Source: Pseudomonadota bacterium | Lineage (GTDB): Bacteria > Pseudomonadota > Gammaproteobacteria > Berkiellales > Berkiellaceae | NCBI GenBank assembly: GCA_018242045.1 | Contig: JAFECR010000028.1 | Span: 1-33,377, forward strand | Length of the DNA stretch: 33,377 bases | Direction: 5' to 3' | Part shown: in pieces, positions 28,222 to 33,377 of the stretch | How positions within the stretch are numbered: the stretch's first letter is position 1 | Layout of the letters: each line of letters begins with the position of its first letter | Program-made: the position numbers and the translations under genes | Notes under the pieces: generated by a model | What the model was told of the DNA's origin: nothing | The model's input: only the letters and a program-made list of their open reading frames with translations | Databases searched by the model: none

Positions 28222-29061
28222 ATGACCAAAGTTGCTGCAGTACAAATGGCTTCCACCAACGATGTGCAAAATAACATCGACATGGCTTGCAAAGCGATTG
28301 CGCTGGCAGCCTCTGGGGGCGCAAAGCTTGTTGTCTTGCCTGAAGAATTTGCCACTTTAGGGTTAACAGGGGCGCAAAAACAGGCACTTTCAGAAGAATT
28401 TGGTAACGGGCCCTTACAGCAACGGCTACAACTAGCGGCACAGCAAAATAAAATTTGGATTGTTGCTGGCACTTTATGGATAAAAAATCAATCTCATAAG
28501 CCCAATGCCTGCACTTTGGTTTATAACGATGAAGGTCAATGTATTGCGCGTTATGATAAAATACATTTATTTGATGTTAATGTGCAGGACAAAGAAGAAT
28601 ATCGGGAATCTGATAACATCGCACCAGGGGAGCATATTGTAGTGGTTCAAACCCCTTTTGGCAAAATTGGGTTGGCAATATGTTATGATATTCGTTTTCC
28701 AGAACTATTTCGAGCGATGATGTTCAAAGGAGCTCAAATTGTTGTACTTCCCAGTGCCTTTACCATTCCCACCGGTAAAGCACATTGGGAAATTTTATTG
28801 CGTGCTCGGGCCATAGAAAATCTTTGTTATATTATTGCGCCAGGAGAATGTGGTCTTCGCAGTGATGGTCGGGGTACGTTTGGCCATTCCATGATCATTT
28901 CCCCGTGGGGAGAAATTTTATCAAGCTTACAAGCAGCGCCTGGCTTGGTTAGCGCGAACATTGATTTAGATAAAATGCAAACATTGAGAAATAACTTTCC
29001 AGCACTAAACCATATTCAATCATTTGTGATTAAAGAATTTGCAAAAGAGGTAAGCCAATGA
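28222..29061 (+). CDS. Nitrilase-superfamily amidase (Nit1-like, deaminated glutathione amidase)
   Basis: 279 residues. The Glu-Lys-Cys triad of the nitrilase superfamily is visible: Glu41 (VVLPEEFA), Lys113 ([10 protein letters not shown]) and Cys154 ([13 protein letters not shown]). KIHLFDVNV and RFPELFR fit the Nit1/NitB branch, which hydrolyses deaminated glutathione as a metabolite-repair step; substrate is inferred from this similarity. It starts 1 base after yhdP and overlaps tldD by 4 bases (ATGA), so it belongs to the same transcript. The nit gene next to tldD is a common arrangement. Confidence 0.93.
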   Translation: MTKVAAVQMASTNDVQNNIDMACKAIALAASGGAKLVVLPEEFATLGLTGAQKQALSEEFGNGPLQQRLQLAAQQNKIWIVAGTLWIKNQSHKPNACTLVYNDEGQCIARYDKIHLFDVNVQDKEEYRESDNIAPGEHIVVVQTPFGKIGLAICYDIRFPELFRAMMFKGAQIVVLPSAFTIPTGKAHWEILLRARAIENLCYIIAPGECGLRSDGRGTFGHSMIISPWGEILSSLQAAPGLVSANIDLDKMQTLRNNFPALNHIQSFVIKEFAKEVSQ

Positions 29062-30500
29062 CCAATATTTTAGATATCGCCAATCAAAGATTATTGGCAC
29101 CCGGTGGTTTAACAGTTACCGATCTAGAACGTGTGTTGGGACAGTTGTTGGGACATCGTGTTGATAGTGGTGATTTATATTTCCAAAGCACTCAACAAGA
29201 ATCTTTCTCATTAGAAGATGGCATTGTCAAGGAAGGAAGTTTTAACCTTGATCATGGGGTTGGGGTGAGAGCAATTAGTGGTGAAAAAACAGGCTTTGCT
29301 TACTCAGATGATATTATCCTGCCTGCTTTAGAACAATCTGTCAAAGCTGCACGTTGTATTGCGCAAACGGGAGGTAAAGGAAGTCTACAGGCTTGGCATC
29401 GTCAGCAAGTTAAACCACTTTATATAGATACAAATCCTCTAGATTCATTAACCACCGAAGAAAAAATAGCTTTTCTAAGACAAATCGATGCTTTTGCGCG
29501 AAAACAAGACCCACGTGTTATTCAAGTAATGGTAAGTTTAGTGGGAGTATTTGACACTATCTTGGTGGTCAGTAGCGATGGCACATTACATGCCGATATA
29601 CGTCCTTTAGTACGCCTTAATGTCAGCGTCATTGTTGAACAACAAGGCCGACGTGAAACCGGTTCCTCCGGTGGTGGTGGTAGAACAAATTATCAATATT
29701 TTATGGAACAAGATAGAGCGTTTAATTATGCAAAAGAAGCAGTTCACCAAGCATTGGTGAATTTAGATGCGATAGATGCACCCGCGGGTACCATGACCGT
29801 AGTGCTTGGCCCTGGTTGGCCAGGTGTATTATTACATGAAGCCGTAGGACATGGTTTAGAAGGTGATTTTAATCGCAAAGGAAGCTCAGCTTTTAGTGGC
29901 CGTATTGGTGAGCGAGTTGCATCACCGCTTTGCACTGTTGTGGATGATGGTACCATTGCGCAAAGAAGAGGCTCTTTAACTATTGATGATGAGGGTACGC
30001 CAACACAACGAACGGTATTAATTGAAAATGGTATTTTAAAAGGTTATTTGCAAGATAAGTTAAATGCAAAATTAATGGGCGTTGCTTCAACCGGCAACGG
30101 CCGGCGTGAATCATTTAGTCACATTCCAATGCCGCGTATGACCAATACTTTTATGTTACCTGGCCCACATTTGCCAGAAGAAATCATTGCTTCAGTAGAT
30201 AAAGGGTTGTATGCGGTGAATTTTGGCGGTGGATCGGTGGATATAACGTCGGGCAAGTTTGTATTTTCTGCCAATGAAGCTTATTTGATTGAAAATGGCA
30301 AAATTACGAGGCCAGTCAAAGGTGCAACCTTAATTGGCAATGGGCCTGATGTGATGAATAAGGTAGTTATGGTTGGAAATGATTTAGCACTTGACTCTGG
30401 TATTGGCACTTGTGGTAAAGAAGGACAAAGTGTCCCTGTTGGAGTAGGTCAGCCCACCCTACGCATAGATAATATTACGGTAGGTGGCACAAAAAATTAA
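29058..30500 (+). CDS. tldD: Metalloprotease TldD
   Basis: 480 residues. TldD is the catalytic subunit of the TldD/TldE zinc protease, which in E. coli degrades unfolded peptides and the antitoxin CcdA and matures microcin B17. The zinc motif HEAVGH (260-265; HExxxH) is present in [14 protein letters not shown], and Cys452 in [13 protein letters not shown] is the third ligand candidate. Start overlaps the nitrilase stop by 4 bases with GAGG 8 bases upstream. tldE follows after 10 bases, so both subunits are made together. Confidence 0.97.
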   Translation: MTNILDIANQRLLAPGGLTVTDLERVLGQLLGHRVDSGDLYFQSTQQESFSLEDGIVKEGSFNLDHGVGVRAISGEKTGFAYSDDIILPALEQSVKAARCIAQTGGKGSLQAWHRQQVKPLYIDTNPLDSLTTEEKIAFLRQIDAFARKQDPRVIQVMVSLVGVFDTILVVSSDGTLHADIRPLVRLNVSVIVEQQGRRETGSSGGGGRTNYQYFMEQDRAFNYAKEAVHQALVNLDAIDAPAGTMTVVLGPGWPGVLLHEAVGHGLEGDFNRKGSSAFSGRIGERVASPLCTVVDDGTIAQRRGSLTIDDEGTPTQRTVLIENGILKGYLQDKLNAKLMGVASTGNGRRESFSHIPMPRMTNTFMLPGPHLPEEIIASVDKGLYAVNFGGGSVDITSGKFVFSANEAYLIENGKITRPVKGATLIGNGPDVMNKVVMVGNDLALDSGIGTCGKEGQSVPVGVGQPTLRIDNITVGGTKN

Positions 30501-30510
30501 GAGGTAAATT

Positions 30511-31866
30511 ATGGATAAAGCACTTCCATCTCAGTTAAAAGATTTTATTGATGAAGATTCTTATCGTGAAATCGCTAAAGATATGTTAGCGATGGCAAAT
30601 AAATTAGGCGCAAGTCAAGCTGAAGTTGGGCTTCAGGTGTCAACCGGTTTAAATGTGACAGTAAGGATGCGCGACGTTGAAACTTTAGAATTTAACCGAG
30701 ACAAAGCAGTTGGCATTACAGTTTATATAGGTAAACAAAAGGGCTCGGCCAGTACGACGGATATCAATAAAGCATCGTTACAATCCACTGTTAATGCGGC
30801 TATTTCGCTTGCCAAATTAACAGAGCCAGATCCTTTTGCCGGTCTTGCATCAGCTGCTGACATGGCCAGTGATATTAAAGATCTCGATCTGTACCACCCT
30901 TGGGATCTGACAGTGCAAGAAGCTGTTAATCTTGCTAAAAACTGTGAACAAGCGGCTTTATCTTTAGATAAGAAAATTACCAACAGTGAAGGGGCAACGC
31001 TTTCAAGTTCACAAGGGTATCACATTTATGGTAATAGTCATGGATTTATAGGCGCTTATCCTACCAGTCGGCATTCGCTCTCTTGTACGGTGATTGCCGA
31101 AGATCCCCAAGGAATGGAAAGAGATTATGATTATACCATCTCAAGACAAAGGGAATTGCTTGAGAATGCTGAAAAGATTGGCATTCAGGCAGCGCAGCGC
31201 GCGCTTAATCGCTTAAGCGGTAAAAAATTACCCACGCAGCAGATCCCGGTGTTATTCCACGCGAGCATTGCCTCTGGCTTGATTAGCCATTTTCTTGGCG
31301 CAATTTCAGGCGGAAGATTATTTAGAAAAACTTCTTTTCTATTAGATTCACTGAATAAAAAAGTATTTCCTGATAATATTCAAATTATAGAAAGACCACA
31401 TTTGCTAGGTGCTTTGGGTAGTGCCCCTTTTGATGGCGATGGTGTCGCAACTCACGATAAGGCGATTGTCAAAGATGGCGTTGTTGCGAGCTACATTTTA
31501 AGTGCATATTCTGCGCGTAAATTAAATCTACCCAATACAGCGAATGCTGGTGGCACTCATAATATCTTTATTGAGCCAACACTGGGCGATTTTAACAGTT
31601 TATTAAAAACATTAGGAAAGGGGTTAGTTGTCACGGAATTAATGGGACCAGGGATTAATTTAGTGACTGGTGATTATTCACGCGGTGCTGCTGGTTTTTG
31701 GGTAGAAAATGGTGAAATAAAATATCCTGTAAATGAAGTGACTATTGCCGGAAATTTGCGCACGATGTTTCAGCAGTTAATTGGCGTGGGCAATGATGTT
31801 GATACACGTAGTAGCATTCAGACAGGTTCGCTTTTAATTGAAGAGATGATGCTAGCCGGAGTTTAA
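30511..31866 (+). CDS. pmbA: TldE/PmbA subunit of the TldD/TldE protease
   Basis: 451 residues. Partner of TldD; it lacks the HExxxH motif and probably shapes the substrate channel. The family features GISGRLFRKTSFLLDS-type region (AISGGRLFRKTSFLLDSL), GDGVATHDKAIVKDGVVASYILS, NTANAGGTHNIF and the end VTGDYSRGAAGFWVENGEI are all clear. GAGG stands 8 bases before the ATG. Last gene of the mreB-to-tldE run; an A/T-rich hairpin overlaps the stop codon. Confidence 0.97.
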   Translation: MDKALPSQLKDFIDEDSYREIAKDMLAMANKLGASQAEVGLQVSTGLNVTVRMRDVETLEFNRDKAVGITVYIGKQKGSASTTDINKASLQSTVNAAISLAKLTEPDPFAGLASAADMASDIKDLDLYHPWDLTVQEAVNLAKNCEQAALSLDKKITNSEGATLSSSQGYHIYGNSHGFIGAYPTSRHSLSCTVIAEDPQGMERDYDYTISRQRELLENAEKIGIQAAQRALNRLSGKKLPTQQIPVLFHASIASGLISHFLGAISGGRLFRKTSFLLDSLNKKVFPDNIQIIERPHLLGALGSAPFDGDGVATHDKAIVKDGVVASYILSAYSARKLNLPNTANAGGTHNIFIEPTLGDFNSLLKTLGKGLVVTELMGPGINLVTGDYSRGAAGFWVENGEIKYPVNEVTIAGNLRTMFQQLIGVGNDVDTRSSIQTGSLLIEEMMLAGV

Positions 31867-31889
31867 TATTCAGTTTAGATGAATTAAAC
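31861..31889 (+). terminator. Probable terminator of the tldD-tldE transcript
   Basis: GTTTAAT and TCA pair with TGA and ATTAAAC (10 bp with a 2-base bulge) around the loop GTTTAGA, followed by CCTTTTATCTT. The left arm overlaps the pmbA stop codon. The stem is A/T-rich, so strength is uncertain. The same bases include TTTAATATT, which resembles a PmrA box. Confidence 0.45.
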
Positions 31890-31999
31890 CTTTTATCTTG
31901 GATTTATGGTTTATTGTCGTTTTAAATATGGAGTTTGCTTGCCTGAGGTTTGCTAAATTGCTTAAATAGCTCAGCTTATTTAGCTTTACAGGTAAACCC

Positions 32000-33349
32000 A
32001 TGCTCAGTGCGACGCTAACTCAAATAGCTGAGATCGAATGCTATTCTATTACTTCGAGTCCTTTGCAAAATTCATCATTAACCAATATGCAATCAATTTC
32101 TTTGGCAACAATAGCGAGTATAGAAGCAGAAATTGACCAAGCAGAAGGCGTGACACACTATCTTAACGAAAAAGGGGAATTAATATCATTTGAAAATTAT
32201 TGGCATGCTAAAGCAATTGAATCCCAACCTTTTTATATACTTGGCAAAGCACTTAGAAAATCTGTGGAAGTTTCAGCTAATAGTATTATCAATATGTTTT
32301 CATATTGCACGAGTGTTATCAGTAATACCAAAGAATATTTGACTCAATATCTTCAAAAAGTAATAACCAAAGTAAAATATTTAAGCGAAAAAGACTCAGG
32401 CAAGCCTAAAGATAGAATTTCTCAAATTAAATTAATAGAGAACGCATTGTTACACGATCAACTGCCTAAAATACTTAATGATTATCCATTAGAAATGAAG
32501 CATAAAATCATTAATGAACATATGGCGTTTAATAAAAATATTGACTTGGTGATGCAGTTGCTATCAGAAAAAATTGAGGCGGGTAGATTAAAAGCAAGAT
32601 TGAATAATAAGCCATTAATGATATTGGTTGGTGAAGGGCATTATTCGTACAACTCGGCGGTTGTGAATGCATTAACGCTACTATTAGCGAAGCAAAAACT
32701 GGGAATTAAATCTTTTTTTACCGAACGTGTAAAATTTGAATATAAAGAAGCACATACTGGCCTTATTAGTAAAATGTTATTGCTTTTAAAAGAAAAGTTG
32801 GATATTAAACAAATATTTATTGATTGTGGTTATCTTTCATTATTTGAATCAAAATGTGAAGAATACGAACAATTACAAGAATTCGATACAGTATTTAGCA
32901 TCCGATACAGAAATAAAATAATGGCAAAGATGATGGTGGCTTTCGAACCAAAAGAAGATTCAGTTGCAATTGTTGGCGATTATCACTTGTATGGTTTAGC
33001 AATAGAAGAAACCGCTTTGCGCGAACATTATGAAATTGTTTCAATAAGCGGCTCAGGCATCTGTACAATACTAGAATATGTTCTAGCAACTCAAGGAATG
33101 GATGAGGAACTCAAAAATTACCTACATCAATGTATTTCTTACCGTTGTGGAGGAGAAGTGGTAAGGGCAATTACCTCAATTACTGAGGAATCTAAGGAAA
33201 GTGCTTCAGATGAGCTGGTTGAATTCAGAACCACGCAGGTAATGCAGGCATTTGAGCGATACAAAAAACTAAAAACCAAAAAAAGTTGTGTAGATGATCT
33301 TAAACAAAATGACCTCAACCAAAAGCCAGCTCAAAAAGTTGCTGCTTGA
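32000..33349 (+). CDS. Tiki/EreA/ChaN-superfamily-like protein, possible effector
   Basis: 449 residues, with no close named relative that I recognise. The C-terminal half shows the paired histidine motifs of the EreA/ChaN/TraB/Tiki fold: GEGH (211-214, after MILVG), Glu242 in FFTERV, Arg302 and RNKIMAKMM (304-312), and GDYH (326-329, after VAIVG). Members of this superfamily are hydrolases or metal/heme-binding proteins; substrate here is unknown. The first 200 residues are unassigned, include an amphipathic stretch near 85-125, and no signal peptide is seen. The C-terminus is polar (DDLKQNDLNQKPAQKVAA). AGG lies 8 bases before the ATG. It stands alone after the tldE terminator; no convincing -35/-10 pair was found in the 133-base gap. 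It starts MLSA like the LRR protein. An effector role is inference from context. Confidence 0.8.
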   Translation: MLSATLTQIAEIECYSITSSPLQNSSLTNMQSISLATIASIEAEIDQAEGVTHYLNEKGELISFENYWHAKAIESQPFYILGKALRKSVEVSANSIINMFSYCTSVISNTKEYLTQYLQKVITKVKYLSEKDSGKPKDRISQIKLIENALLHDQLPKILNDYPLEMKHKIINEHMAFNKNIDLVMQLLSEKIEAGRLKARLNNKPLMILVGEGHYSYNSAVVNALTLLLAKQKLGIKSFFTERVKFEYKEAHTGLISKMLLLLKEKLDIKQIFIDCGYLSLFESKCEEYEQLQEFDTVFSIRYRNKIMAKMMVAFEPKEDSVAIVGDYHLYGLAIEETALREHYEIVSISGSGICTILEYVLATQGMDEELKNYLHQCISYRCGGEVVRAITSITEESKESASDELVEFRTTQVMQAFERYKKLKTKKSCVDDLKQNDLNQKPAQKVAA

Positions 33350-33355
33350 GCTATT

Positions 33356-33377
33356 ATACTCGATCCACTTTAAAATT
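33356..33377 (+). repeat. Partial copy of the AATTTAGGC-type repeat, cut by the window end
   Basis: The last 22 bases (ATACTCGATCC, then ACTTTAAAATT) match the right arm of the hemA-leader element, read on its complement, at 18 of 22 positions by hand. The diagnostic TAGGC end would lie outside the window, so the call is tentative. Confidence 0.4.

Noticed and set aside
31964..31983. TAGCTCAGCTTATTTAGC, which recalls the D-arm of a tRNA
   Set aside because: No acceptor stem, anticodon arm or T-arm can be built around it; it is a small A/T-rich inverted repeat.

Overview
The window comes from an AT-rich gammaproteobacterium. The conserved block hemA-prfA-prmC, the gatCAB genes and the mreBCD-rng-yhdP-nit-tldD-tldE cluster are arranged as in this class. 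Between these housekeeping operons sit three genes that look like host-interaction (effector-type) genes: a giant protein with a helicase-like domain best known from eukaryotes, a duplicated leucine-rich-repeat protein, and a Tiki/EreA/ChaN-like protein. This mix suggests an intracellular Legionellales/Coxiellaceae-type bacterium (for example a Berkiella-, Aquicella- or Rickettsiella-like lineage). That placement is inference from gene content, not a phylogeny.

Layout. 1-9495 (minus) is one uninterrupted reading frame of 3165 codons that begins at 9495 and runs off the left edge. 9637-11370 (minus) is a secreted TPR protein. 11371-11636 is the divergent intergenic region before hemA; it carries a 130-bp inverted-repeat element whose right end supplies the hemA ribosome binding site. 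11637-14803 (plus) is the hemA-prfA-prmC operon (tetrapyrrole synthesis, release factor 1 and its methylase). 14902-17178 (plus) is the LRR gene with its own near-consensus promoter, separated by a shared hairpin from the convergent gatCAB operon (20476 to 17238, minus; Glu/Asp-tRNA amidotransferase). From a divergent promoter region at about 20520-20600 the plus strand continues as mreB-mreC-mreD (rod shape), rng (RNase G), yhdP (AsmA-like lipid transport), a nitrilase-family amidase, tldD and tldE (metalloprotease pair), ending in a probable terminator. 32000-33349 (plus) is the Tiki/EreA/ChaN-like gene.

The housekeeping part is ordinary, except that no maf gene lies between mreD and rng, and no lolB/ispE follows the TPR gene in the place where related gammaproteobacteria often have them. 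The noteworthy part is the accessory layer: the giant SF2-like protein, the internally duplicated LRR protein, the GEGH...GDYH protein, and a family of small repeats (core AATTTAGGC) found next to the accessory genes and inside the hemA leader. No tRNA, rRNA, CRISPR array, transposase or phage gene was seen.
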